A stretch of 64,000 bases of DNA from an uncultured Alphaproteobacteria bacterium (GTDB taxonomy: Bacteria > Pseudomonadota > Alphaproteobacteria > RF32 > CAG-239), in the NCBI GenBank assembly GCA_949282205.1, contig CASDOS010000021.1, forward strand, positions 24,233 to 88,232, written 5' to 3'. Each line of letters begins with the position of its first letter. Within the stretch, counting starts at the first letter, position 1. The notes under the pieces are model-generated. The model saw nothing but the letters and a program-made list of their open reading frames with translations. It was not told where the DNA came from and did no database searches. Position numbers and translations under genes: made by a program. Shown here piece after piece: positions 1 through 7,812 of the stretch.

Positions 1-1
1 A

Positions 2-1321
2 ATTTACAGTTTATTTATTTTATCAATCAGCAAAATGTCCGCAACACGCACCGCTTACAAAGGCAATATATTAGCGATAATCGGAATGAGCGTAGCTTTA
101 ATTTTCGGATTAATAAGTTTAATCCCTGAATACCAAATTTACGCTATAACAACCATAATATTCGGTGGGATGGTAGGAATAATCGGCTCGCAAAAAACCT
201 CCATGTCCCAATTACCGCAAATGGTTGCCTTATTAAACGGTTTTGGCGGTTTAGCTTCCGGATTCATTGGAATAAGCGAAGTCATAAACATCTCCCAACC
301 AAATTTTTTACAAATATTCATCATTTTTGCAGGATGTTTAACTTTCAGCGGATCAATTGCCGGTTTCTTTAAATTATCGGGTTTAATAAAAATAAGTGAT
401 ACGGAAACTCTACATTCAACCAGCATTATCCTATTAATTTTAAGCATCATTGGTAGTTTTTATGCTTATAACGGAGAAATTGAATATATTATAAGTTTCG
501 CATTTTTATCTTCTTTACTTGGATTCTGTTTTATATTACCGATAGGCGGAGCGGATATGCCGATTATTATTTCCATTTTAAACGGTCTATCGGGATGGTG
601 TACAACTTTAGTTGGTTTTAGCATAGAAAACAGTTTATTAATCATCATAGGCACATTAATCGGTACCAGCGGTAGCATTTTAACTTATATAATGACCAAA
701 GCCATGAATCGCCATTTATTAAAAGTCATTTTTGCGCCCCTAAATCAACACAAAGAGGATACATTGCAACATACAGAGCAAGACATTCATAAAGGCACGC
801 CACAAGACGCGGCATTTTTAATGGAAAATGCGCATAAGGTAATTATCGTTCCCGGATTCGGCATGGCTGCCTCAGGTGCACAACATGAACTCGGCAATAT
901 GGCAAAACTACTGATACAAAAATATAAAGTTGACGTAAAATTTGGCATACATCCTGTTGCCGGAAGGATGCCTGGACACATGAACGTATTACTGGCGGAA
1001 GCGGATATTCCCCCGGAAATAATCTATGGAATAAACGAAATCAATTCGGAATTCAAAACTGCGGATATTGTTTATATTATCGGCGCAAATGACACCACAA
1101 ATCCACTGGCAAAAACAAAAAAAGACAGTACCATATATCAAATGCCGATACTGGAAGTAGAACAAGCGAAACGAATTTTATTTGTAAAACGTTCTCTTGC
1201 GCCCGGATATGCCGGATTAGACAATCCTTTATTTTATGAAGACAAGACATTAATGCTATTAGGCGATGGCAAAGAAATCACCAAAGAAATTGTAACGAAT
1301 TTAGAAAACGACAGCAAATAA
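2..1321 (+). CDS. pntB: NAD(P) transhydrogenase subunit beta, 5' end outside the window
   Basis: Membrane and NADP(H)-binding subunit of the proton-translocating transhydrogenase, which uses the proton gradient to reduce NADP+ with NADH. The reading frame is open from base 2, and the residues before the first ATG (position 35) match the family's usual N-terminal helix (FILSISKMSATRTAYKGN), so that ATG is internal and the gene starts upstream. About eight hydrophobic helices are followed by the soluble dIII domain, with VIIVPGFGMA, HPVAGRMPGH and IGANDTTNP for NADP binding. pntA is expected just upstream. The stop lies 1 bp from the end of the convergent TetR gene. Confidence 0.95.
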   Translation: MYSLFILSISKMSATRTAYKGNILAIIGMSVALIFGLISLIPEYQIYAITTIIFGGMVGIIGSQKTSMSQLPQMVALLNGFGGLASGFIGISEVINISQPNFLQIFIIFAGCLTFSGSIAGFFKLSGLIKISDTETLHSTSIILLILSIIGSFYAYNGEIEYIISFAFLSSLLGFCFILPIGGADMPIIISILNGLSGWCTTLVGFSIENSLLIIIGTLIGTSGSILTYIMTKAMNRHLLKVIFAPLNQHKEDTLQHTEQDIHKGTPQDAAFLMENAHKVIIVPGFGMAASGAQHELGNMAKLLIQKYKVDVKFGIHPVAGRMPGHMNVLLAEADIPPEIIYGINEINSEFKTADIVYIIGANDTTNPLAKTKKDSTIYQMPILEVEQAKRILFVKRSLAPGYAGLDNPLFYEDKTLMLLGDGKEITKEIVTNLENDSK

Positions 1322-1322
1322 A

Positions 1323-1916
1323 CTATTTTTTAGCCAAATAGGACATTCCAGCCAAATATGTATTAAACAGGATTCGAACAACATATTTCTTTTCAAGAGC
1401 CACAAATTCTTTTTCAGAGGTCAACAACGAACTTAGAGCAAACAGTGTAACAAACAAGACCTGAGAAGAAACCACTCTTTCTTTATACGGAATTGTCAGA
1501 AAGAGCTTTTTAAGATTTTTTTCCAAAAGATGCACAATTTTAACAATCCGTCGCAAATAAAACACATCAAATCCGTTCATAGGATTTTGAAAATGAGTAT
1601 TATAAAGAGCGAACCAAAGATTTTTATTTTCCAAAACAAACTGCACAAATTTATTCAGTAGCTTATTGAGATTAAGATAAACATCGGAGCCCATCTCGGC
1701 AGAAATCAAAACCAGATACAATTCATCCAATGTCTGAGCATTCTCTTCCAAAAAGAGATTATCCATACTTTTAAACTGATTATAAATTGTCCCGACCGAA
1801 TAGCCGGAATAATCTGCAAGTTTTCTAGCCGTTAAGAATTCAACACCTTTATCAACCAAAAGTTCTCTGGCTTTTAAGATTAAATCGGCTCTGATTTCTT
1901 CTTTTGTTTTAGTCAT
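1323..1916 (-). CDS. TetR/AcrR family transcriptional regulator
   Basis: A 197-residue one-component repressor. The N-terminal helix-turn-helix is clear at residues 8-55 (LTARKLADYSGYSVGTIYNQF); the C-terminal ligand domain is not assignable to a subfamily. It is convergent with pntB (1 bp apart) and divergent from the Mur ligase gene, with a 143-bp AT-rich gap between starts, so its targets could be itself or the Mur ligase/LD-carboxypeptidase pair. That is inference from position; no convincing operator palindrome was seen in the gap. Confidence 0.85.
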   Translation of the reverse strand: MTKTKEEIRADLILKARELLVDKGVEFLTARKLADYSGYSVGTIYNQFKSMDNLFLEENAQTLDELYLVLISAEMGSDVYLNLNKLLNKFVQFVLENKNLWFALYNTHFQNPMNGFDVFYLRRIVKIVHLLEKNLKKLFLTIPYKERVVSSQVLFVTLFALSSLLTSEKEFVALEKKYVVRILFNTYLAGMSYLAKK

Positions 1917-2059
1917 ATTAGCAATCCGAATGAATTCTGTTTATTTGAAACAAAGATAAAATATTTTATAACACTGTTCAAGTATTTTTTTTTATAAAAA
2001 AGTTAACCATTAAGAATTAAGATACACAGCACAAAAAACAACAATATAAGGAAACAAAA

Positions 2060-3424
2060 ATGGCAAAAATAGGATTCTGTGCAATTTCTGGCAGTGGCAT
2101 GAGCGCATTAGCTCAAATTTCCAAATATCAAGGAAACGACGTATACGGCTCTGACCGTAGCTTCGACCAAGGCAAAGACCAAAAGAACAAACAAGCCTTA
2201 GAAGAACTCGGTATAAAAATATATCCGCAAGACGGTACGATGTTAGACAAAGACTTTTCCGTATTATATGCCTCAACTGCAGTAGAAGACACGATTCCCG
2301 ATATAAAAAGAGCACATGAATTAAATATTCCGATAAAACGGCGCTCAGATTTATTGGCTGACATTTTTGCTTCTTACAAAAAAAGAATAGCCGTCGGCGG
2401 GACAAGCGGAAAATCAACTGTAACTGCGATGATAGGCTACATATTAGATAAAGTCGGCTTAAAACCGCTTGTTATAAACGGAGCTCTGTTGAAAAATTAT
2501 GAAAATCAAAAAGGAATTCCGAATGTTATCTTAAACCACGGTGATTACTGTGTTATAGAAGCAGACGAAAGCGATGGCTCCATAGAAAAATATACCCCGA
2601 GTATATCTGTTATCAATAACATAACTCTAGATCACAAATCCATTGAAGAATTACAAACCATTTTCAAAAATTTTGCCTCCAAAGCCGAACTCGGCACCAT
2701 AATAAATAAAGATTGCCACAACAGCAAAATCTTAGAAAAAGCCGATTCTAACGTTTTAACTTTTAGCATCAAAGATTCGACTGCCGATTTCTACGCATCA
2801 AACATAACCCCGATAGCAGACGGGACAACTTACACTTATCAAAACCAAACCTATAAAATAAATCTAATCGGAGCTTTCAACGTGGCTAATGCGATGTGTG
2901 CCGCTGCATGTTGTTCTTTACTTGGCATCAATGGAAAAACTTCTTGTGAAATTTTACAAACATTTTTAGGAACCAAACGCCGTCTGGAAGTTCTCGGACA
3001 AGTCCGTCAAATAACTGTGATAGATGATTTTGCGCACAATCCGGACAAAGTAAATGCGTCAATGTCCGCTTTAAAAAGTTACCCAGGACGTTTAATTATC
3101 ATGTTCCAGCCCCACGGTTTCTCCCCAATGCGTCTAATGGGAAAAGAGATTATGGACAATTTTGCCAAACACATGGATAAAGAAGACATACTGCTGATAC
3201 CGGAAATTTTCTTTGCCGGAGGAACCGTAAAGAAAGACATTTCCTCCAAAGATTTGGTCGAACACGCCAAATCACAAAGTTTAAACGCCCTATATTTTGC
3301 AACCCGAGATGAACTAAAAGAACACATTCTGAAAATAGCCCAACCTAATGACAGAATAGTTCTAATGGGAGCAAGGGATAATTCTATTACCACCATGGGT
3401 TATGAACTCTTGGAGAGATTATAA
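2060..3424 (+). CDS. Mur ligase family protein, Mpl/MurC-like
   Basis: ATP-dependent ligase joining UDP-MurNAc to an amino acid (MurC) or a murein tripeptide (Mpl). The N-terminal nucleotide fold begins with SGSGMSALA; the ATP loop GGTSGKST is at residues 113-120; EADESDGS and the C-terminal TVIDDFAHNPDKV follow. The middle (VINNITLDH) resembles Mpl, which has NN-x3-DH there, while the N-terminus is MurC-like. The next gene encodes an LD-carboxypeptidase, which makes the tripeptide substrate of Mpl, so a recycling role is favoured. Start has SD AAGGAAA. Family is sure; Mpl rather than MurC is inferred. Confidence 0.85.
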   Translation: MAKIGFCAISGSGMSALAQISKYQGNDVYGSDRSFDQGKDQKNKQALEELGIKIYPQDGTMLDKDFSVLYASTAVEDTIPDIKRAHELNIPIKRRSDLLADIFASYKKRIAVGGTSGKSTVTAMIGYILDKVGLKPLVINGALLKNYENQKGIPNVILNHGDYCVIEADESDGSIEKYTPSISVINNITLDHKSIEELQTIFKNFASKAELGTIINKDCHNSKILEKADSNVLTFSIKDSTADFYASNITPIADGTTYTYQNQTYKINLIGAFNVANAMCAAACCSLLGINGKTSCEILQTFLGTKRRLEVLGQVRQITVIDDFAHNPDKVNASMSALKSYPGRLIIMFQPHGFSPMRLMGKEIMDNFAKHMDKEDILLIPEIFFAGGTVKKDISSKDLVEHAKSQSLNALYFATRDELKEHILKIAQPNDRIVLMGARDNSITTMGYELLERL

Positions 3425-4314
3425 TGAGCATACTGCAAGAAGGAGATTTTGTTGGATTTGCCGCCACCTCATCAGGATTAGAAGGGCGCGATCCAACACC
3501 TGCAATCAATTACTTTGAAAAAGTATTGAATTTAAGAGTAAAATTGGCTCCCAATCTAAACAAAGCCTATCGCTATATGGCCGGCACGGATGAAGAACGG
3601 GCACAAGCACTTACAAGGATGTACGAAGATAAAGAAATCAAAGCAATTTTCACCATTCGCGGCGCCGGAGGCTCTTTTCGAATGCTTTCATTACTGAACT
3701 ACAACATTATCAAGAAAAATTCCAAACCTCTTTTTGGTTTAAGTGATGTCAGCAGTGTCCAAAATGCTATACTGTCAAAAACAAATAACTCGTGCTATAC
3801 TGGTTTTCTTCCATTATATAACATCAATCAAGGTGGCATAAATGAAGAAATGGCAGAGCATCTGAAAAAGACATTATTTTCGAACACACATTATTTACAG
3901 TCAGGAATATCTGTTATAGAAGGAGAAGCCGAAGGAAAAATAATCGGAGGCTGTTTAAGTTCATTTTTATATTTAGCCGGAACAAAATATCTCCCTGATT
4001 TTAAAGACAAAATACTTTTACTGGAAGACAAAGGCGAAAAAACATTCAATGTAGATTTAAAATTCAGCCAAATAAAACAATTAAAGAACTTTAATAAACT
4101 CAAAGGAATCATTCTGGGACAATTTACAAACTGCCCAATTATCGATGACTTTGACGGCACCATAGATGACTGTATAGATGATTTTGTAAAGGAGCTTAAA
4201 ATTCCCGTCATAAAAAACTTCAACTACGGACACATTCAAAACAGCCATATTATACCTTTAGGAATAAACGCTAAAATGGCAGCCACGGAAAAAGGTTGTT
4301 TCCTCACATGGTAA
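3424..4314 (+). CDS. ldcA: LD-carboxypeptidase (peptidase S66)
   Basis: Cytoplasmic serine peptidase that removes the terminal D-Ala from murein tetrapeptides during wall recycling. The 296-residue length fits family S66. Seen: an N-terminal block GDFVGFAATSSG, the nucleophile region AIFTIRGAGGSFRML, then GLSDVSSVQNAI, and C-terminal GGCLSSFLYLAGT and PVIKNFNYGHI carrying the probable Glu/His partners. It overlaps the Mur ligase stop by one base (TAATG), so the two genes are translationally coupled. The product, a tripeptide, is what an Mpl-type ligase reuses. The 3' end overlaps the convergent membrane protease gene by 11 bp. Confidence 0.88.
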   Translation: MSILQEGDFVGFAATSSGLEGRDPTPAINYFEKVLNLRVKLAPNLNKAYRYMAGTDEERAQALTRMYEDKEIKAIFTIRGAGGSFRMLSLLNYNIIKKNSKPLFGLSDVSSVQNAILSKTNNSCYTGFLPLYNINQGGINEEMAEHLKKTLFSNTHYLQSGISVIEGEAEGKIIGGCLSSFLYLAGTKYLPDFKDKILLLEDKGEKTFNVDLKFSQIKQLKNFNKLKGIILGQFTNCPIIDDFDGTIDDCIDDFVKELKIPVIKNFNYGHIQNSHIIPLGINAKMAATEKGCFLTW

Positions 4315-4981
4315 AATAAGCCAAACATTCCGCAATATAATGCGAGCTTAATTTATAAACTGCAAAAAAATATCTTTGCACATTAAGCCATCCCCCATTA
4401 TTAAAAGCAAGAACAACCGAGCACATAAACAAATTAGCCCCAGGCAAAAACAGCCAACAAAAGGGAAAACCGACTTCATGAAAATCCGGTTGTTCGCCAT
4501 GTATTTGAACCAAAATACTCTCAACATGATATGCAAAGAAATAGCCCAAAACACCATTGACCATCAAACCATCAGGAATTTTCTCAGAAAAAAACGTAAT
4601 TCCCAACATCATAAAGAATAAAAACAACGGAAAGAAATAAGGCGAAATAGTAATCAACCAATTTCCTTTACCTTTAAATCCCATCGCACCACCGGATTCA
4701 TCCATATTCAGATGAATATGTACCACTTTATGAAAAGTCAACAAAGCAAAAAAGATATGTGTCAACTCATGAGCCAAAATTTGCATAGAAACATTAGAAC
4801 GAGCGGAAGCAACAACTTTAAGAGCCAGATATAAAAAAGCCCCCCCTAAAAAAGCAAAAAAGCGTAAATTTCCAAACTGTAAATAATCCAAAGCCCGCAC
4901 CAAAGCCGGCAAAGAAGCGAACATAAAAAGAGCCACTGGCCATTTTAACAATCCCAAAATAAAATCAAGCCATTTTGCCAT
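4304..4981 (-). CDS. Predicted integral-membrane metallopeptidase, M50-like
   Basis: About 225 residues with five or six hydrophobic segments. A zinc-binding HELTH motif (HExxH) lies inside or next to a membrane segment around residue 75, as in site-2-protease (M50) relatives, but the usual NPDG-type third-ligand motif is not evident. An EQPDFHEVGFPF loop precedes the last helices. The start chosen is the ATG with GGTGA five bases upstream; an in-frame ATG at 4996 has no ribosome site. The substrate is unknown, and a non-protease M50 relative cannot be excluded. It is convergent with ldcA. Confidence 0.6.
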   Translation of the reverse strand: MAKWLDFILGLLKWPVALFMFASLPALVRALDYLQFGNLRFFAFLGGAFLYLALKVVASARSNVSMQILAHELTHIFFALLTFHKVVHIHLNMDESGGAMGFKGKGNWLITISPYFFPLFLFFMMLGITFFSEKIPDGLMVNGVLGYFFAYHVESILVQIHGEQPDFHEVGFPFCWLFLPGANLFMCSVVLAFNNGGWLNVQRYFFAVYKLSSHYIAECLAYFTM

Positions 4982-5141
4982 AATTTCACCACTCATTTAA
5001 ATCTGTCATAAACTAAAGATTTATACATATTTTTACAAGTTAAATTTAAGTCCTCTGGAAATCCTTTCAAAAGATATTATATCAAGACAAAAATAAAAAG
5101 AAAAGCTCTCATTTATATTAACTTAAACGAAAGGAAAAATT

Positions 5142-5510
5142 ATGGCTGAAACCAAAGAAAAGATAGAAGTAAAAGAATATTCCAACCACTGTTGTTGTGA
5201 ATGTTGTCCTTGCAAAAAAATATTCATGCATATTGTAATGCTGCTATTGGCATTCATCGCAGGAATAATGGTCGGAAACTGTCGTCCGTGCTATTATCCA
5301 AACAATACATACTATGCAATGCCCTCACCCAAGCATCTTAATAAGATAAAGAAACACAAATTACACCGCGGGATGCATCAAGTAGAAGCAAGCCCAACAT
5401 CTACATCCGCCGCAACATCCACTCAGTCCATGCAACAAGCCCCCTCCGTAGATTTCTATCCAGATTCTCAAATAGGGGGATTTCTCATTGAAGTTGACCA
5501 AGGTTATTAA
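5142..5510 (+). CDS. Small membrane protein with a cysteine cluster
   Basis: 122 residues, not recognised. Residues 17-25 carry a dense cysteine run (HCCCECCPC), directly before a single hydrophobic helix (about residues 29-46) that is followed by CRPCYYP. The rest is polar, rich in Thr/Ser/Gln, with a basic KHLNKIKKHK stretch. The layout suggests a one-pass protein whose juxtamembrane cysteines bind metal or are acylated; that is inference. SD AAAGGA lies 8 bases before the ATG and a strong hairpin terminator follows the stop, so it looks monocistronic. Confidence 0.65.
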   Translation: MAETKEKIEVKEYSNHCCCECCPCKKIFMHIVMLLLAFIAGIMVGNCRPCYYPNNTYYAMPSPKHLNKIKKHKLHRGMHQVEASPTSTSAATSTQSMQQAPSVDFYPDSQIGGFLIEVDQGY

Positions 5511-5514
5511 CCAC

Positions 5515-5538
5515 AAAAGGCAGGAAAACCTGCCTTTT
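5515..5538 (+). terminator. Rho-independent terminator after the cysteine-cluster gene
   Basis: Perfect 10-bp stem AAAAGGCAGG / CCTGCCTTTT with an AAAA loop. It starts 4 bases after the stop codon at 5510 and separates this gene from the downstream CoaD-HD gene. Confidence 0.85.
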
Positions 5539-5616
5539 AACTTGCTAAAACTAAAAAACGATGCTATACGTCACATGCAAAAAAATTATTATTCACCTAT
5601 AAAAAAATCAATTATT

Positions 5617-6747
5617 ATGAAAAGAGCAATTTTTAGCGGGTCCTTTGATCCTTTCACACTGGGACACCTAAGTATCGTAGAAAAGGCTTTACAGAGCTTT
5701 GACGAGCTAATCATCAATGTTGGAAACAATCCTGAAAAGAAGACTCTCTTTGATACAAACACACGCTTAGAGATGATTCGCCAAACACTCCGCGAATACG
5801 GTATAGAGCAACGCATTAAACTTATAGCGGACAACTGCCTCACTGCAGATTTAGCCCTAAAGGAAAACGTAAACACCCTAATTCGAGGAATACGTTTAGG
5901 AACCAACGATCCGGAAGCCGAACAAAATCTGGCCACCTTTAATCAATACTTAGGCACGATTCGTGGGATTAACTTACAAACACATTTTTTTAAGGAAGAA
6001 GATTCGTTTTTACGAACCATCTCTTCAACAGGCGTAAAAAATCTATGTAAGTTACAGCAATACATTGCCGTAGCCAAATGTGTCTCTCCTTATGTACACA
6101 AAAAATTGATGGTAAAATACCTAGAGTCGCAATTTACACGTCTAGCAAAATATCAGCATCTAATGAACATAACGCTGACATACAAAAAACTTGCAAAAAA
6201 TTACAATGCAAGAGCCTACCACAATCTTTCCCATATTAGCTATATGCTAAACATGTTGCAAATATATATGAATTGCACGGAAGCAAGTTGGGATACCAAT
6301 AAATATTCCGCCTTAATTCTAGCCATTTTTGCGCACGACTATATATGCAATCCGTTAGCAGAGAACAACAAGGAACAATCCGTAAAAACAATCTTGCAAG
6401 AAGGACAATACGATTTTGCGGTTCCACTGAACATAGCCCAAAATTTAGTTTTGGCCACCAAACACGATTGCCCTGCAAGAAATGAAGAAGAAGCATTAAT
6501 CGCCGACTTAGATTTAAGTATTTTAGGAACATATGAAGAAGACACCTGGCAACAATACAACCAAAATATCCGCAAGGAATATGGTTCTATTTCCGAAAAA
6601 GACTATCTAAAAGAAAGAATAAAAACTTTAGAAAGTTTCATAACGCGTCCTCAAATATTTCAAACCGACTTTTTCCATAACATGTTTGAACAACAAGCAC
6701 GAAAAAATCTCGGTCAAGAAATTACCCTCCTAAAATCTTCTCTCTAA
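5617..6747 (+). CDS. Pantetheine-phosphate adenylyltransferase-like domain fused to an HD-type phosphohydrolase
   Basis: 376 residues, over twice the usual CoaD length (about 160). The N-terminal half is a CoaD-type nucleotidyltransferase (SGSFDPFTLGH near the start, LIRGIRLGTNDPEAEQ, later SSTGVKNL), predicted to adenylate 4'-phosphopantetheine in CoA synthesis. The C-terminal half resembles the COG4339 HD family: YHNLSHI, IFAHDYICNP, ATKHDC and DLDLSILG supply the metal ligands. The ATG at 5617 places the first beta strand correctly; longer in-frame starts would run into the preceding terminator. The HD substrate is unknown; trimming of CoA precursors or nucleotides is a guess. Confidence 0.8.
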   Translation: MKRAIFSGSFDPFTLGHLSIVEKALQSFDELIINVGNNPEKKTLFDTNTRLEMIRQTLREYGIEQRIKLIADNCLTADLALKENVNTLIRGIRLGTNDPEAEQNLATFNQYLGTIRGINLQTHFFKEEDSFLRTISSTGVKNLCKLQQYIAVAKCVSPYVHKKLMVKYLESQFTRLAKYQHLMNITLTYKKLAKNYNARAYHNLSHISYMLNMLQIYMNCTEASWDTNKYSALILAIFAHDYICNPLAENNKEQSVKTILQEGQYDFAVPLNIAQNLVLATKHDCPARNEEEALIADLDLSILGTYEEDTWQQYNQNIRKEYGSISEKDYLKERIKTLESFITRPQIFQTDFFHNMFEQQARKNLGQEITLLKSSL

Positions 6748-6752
6748 GCCAT

Positions 6753-6792
6753 AAAAAAATAAAGTTACCAATTATGGTAACTTTATTTTTTT
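6753..6792 (+). terminator. Rho-independent terminator after the CoaD-HD gene
   Basis: A long perfect stem (A-tract plus TAAAGTTACCA, loop ATTA, then TGGTAACTTTA and a T-tract) begins 5 bases after the stop codon. The symmetrical A/T arms mean it could work on either strand. Confidence 0.85.
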
Positions 6793-6822
6793 GCCTAAGA
6801 AAACAAAATACGCAAAAAAACA

Positions 6823-6851
6823 TTGACAAAAACAAAGTTTTTTGCCATAGT
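6823..6851 (+). promoter_or_regulatory. Sigma-70-type promoter for the leader-peptide/GNAT unit
   Basis: TTGACA (6823-6828), a 17-base spacer and CATAGT (6846-6851). It sits between the CoaD-HD terminator and the leader ORF, so the transcript would start near 6858 and carry a leader of about 175 nt before the GNAT start. Confidence 0.65.
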
Positions 6852-6883
6852 AGTACGGAAAGTTAAATACACCTAAAGAAAAG

Positions 6884-6964
6884 ATGAAAAGTTTAAGAAA
6901 CATATCTCTGCGTCTGCGCAGATTAACATTGCGACGATGGCTTATCAACGCCAAGATAAGTTAG
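6884..6964 (+). CDS. Putative 26-residue Arg/Leu-rich leader peptide
   Basis: A short ORF between a strong promoter and a terminator hairpin upstream of the GNAT gene. The peptide is very basic and includes SLRLRRLTLRRW: six Arg and six Leu in 26 residues, with an RLR motif known from drug-induced ribosome-stalling leaders of macrolide resistance genes. Two hairpins lie inside the ORF. The upstream AAAGAAAAG is only a weak ribosome site, so translation is not certain. The alternative is an untranslated small RNA. Confidence 0.4.
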   Translation: MKSLRNISLRLRRLTLRRWLINAKIS

Positions 6965-6997
6965 TCGCAAGATTTGAGTTCACTCAAATCTTTTTTT
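6907..6997 (+). promoter_or_regulatory. Three-hairpin leader with terminator (candidate attenuator)
   Basis: Hairpin 1 is TCTGCG/CGCAGA (6907-6922). Hairpin 2 pairs TTGCGAC (6929-6935) with GTCGCAA (6964-6970) around an inner CTTATC/GATAAG stem. Hairpin 3 is a classic terminator, AGATTTGAG/CTCAAATCT (6970-6991) followed by a T-run to 6997. Hairpins 2 and 3 share base 6970, so a ribosome stalled in the leader ORF could change folding and termination. The GNAT start is 35 bases downstream. Confidence 0.55.
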
Positions 6998-7031
6998 AAC
7001 GCAGAATTTACCAATAAACGCAGAGGATACA

Positions 7032-7805
7032 ATGAATAAAAAACATTTAATCGTAAAAAAACTTGATATAAATAATTTACCGGATGTAATGAAGTTACAA
7101 GAAAAAATCATACAAGGACTACATCCCGATGAGCAACATTTCATTTTACATAGAACCGAAGCAGATTACACAAAATCGCTTAATAGCAAAAGCTCAAATA
7201 TGTTAGGCGTATTTGACGAAAACACTCTAATCGCTCAAACAGTATATTGCATGCCGCAAAATGATGAAATAAGAGATATGCCGGAGTTCAAACCGGAAAT
7301 TGAAAATAAAGATTTAGTATTATATGAAGCAATTTTAGTTGATCCAGCATACAGAGGTTCCAGTTTAATGAAAAAGATGTTGGAATACATTGAAAATCAC
7401 GCCATTGACAATGGCAGAACCCACTCAATTATTCAAATTGCCGTAGACAATCCGGCAAGCTGGATAAACGCGCTACATCATGGTATGTCAATCACCAAAG
7501 TAGATACGGACCCAAACGATGGCGTCAAGGTTATTTATTTGGAAAAGAAAATCAATCACAAAACGGAAACTAAAAAACCACTTCCGCAAACTTTTCAGAA
7601 TTACAGTATGTATCTTGGTGATAACATTCATACCAAAATACCAACTTTATTTAACAAAATGCAATATTTAATCCAAAAAGGCTACCACGGAGTGAGTTTG
7701 GATAAAGAAACAAAAAGTTTAATATGGGAAAAGAAATCAAACACAAGAACCAACGTACTTGATTTCAATTTATTCTGGAACAGCAAGAAAGTCAGCTCTT
7801 TATAA
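7032..7805 (+). CDS. GNAT family N-acetyltransferase with C-terminal extension
   Basis: 257 residues. The acetyl-CoA-binding motif is visible as LVDPAYRGSSLMKKML (about residues 110-125), within a normal GNAT fold of about 170 residues. The remaining 85 residues are lysine-rich and unrecognised. SD AGAGGA precedes the ATG. The substrate is unknown. A leader with a basic ORF and terminator upstream suggests conditional expression, and an RLR-type leader would be compatible with antibiotic or ribosome stress, but this is inference. It is convergent with the AstE-like gene, 7 bp away. Confidence 0.8.
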   Translation: MNKKHLIVKKLDINNLPDVMKLQEKIIQGLHPDEQHFILHRTEADYTKSLNSKSSNMLGVFDENTLIAQTVYCMPQNDEIRDMPEFKPEIENKDLVLYEAILVDPAYRGSSLMKKMLEYIENHAIDNGRTHSIIQIAVDNPASWINALHHGMSITKVDTDPNDGVKVIYLEKKINHKTETKKPLPQTFQNYSMYLGDNIHTKIPTLFNKMQYLIQKGYHGVSLDKETKSLIWEKKSNTRTNVLDFNLFWNSKKVSSL

Positions 7806-7812
7806 TAAAGAG

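Noticed and set aside
35..1321. ATG at 35 as the true start of pntB
   Set aside because: The frame is open to base 2 and the residues before the ATG match the family's N-terminal helix, so the gene is cut by the window edge.
5488..5616. An N-terminal extension of the CoaD-HD protein from an upstream ATG
   Set aside because: It would start inside the preceding gene and include a perfect terminator hairpin; the CoaD fold begins at the ATG at 5617.
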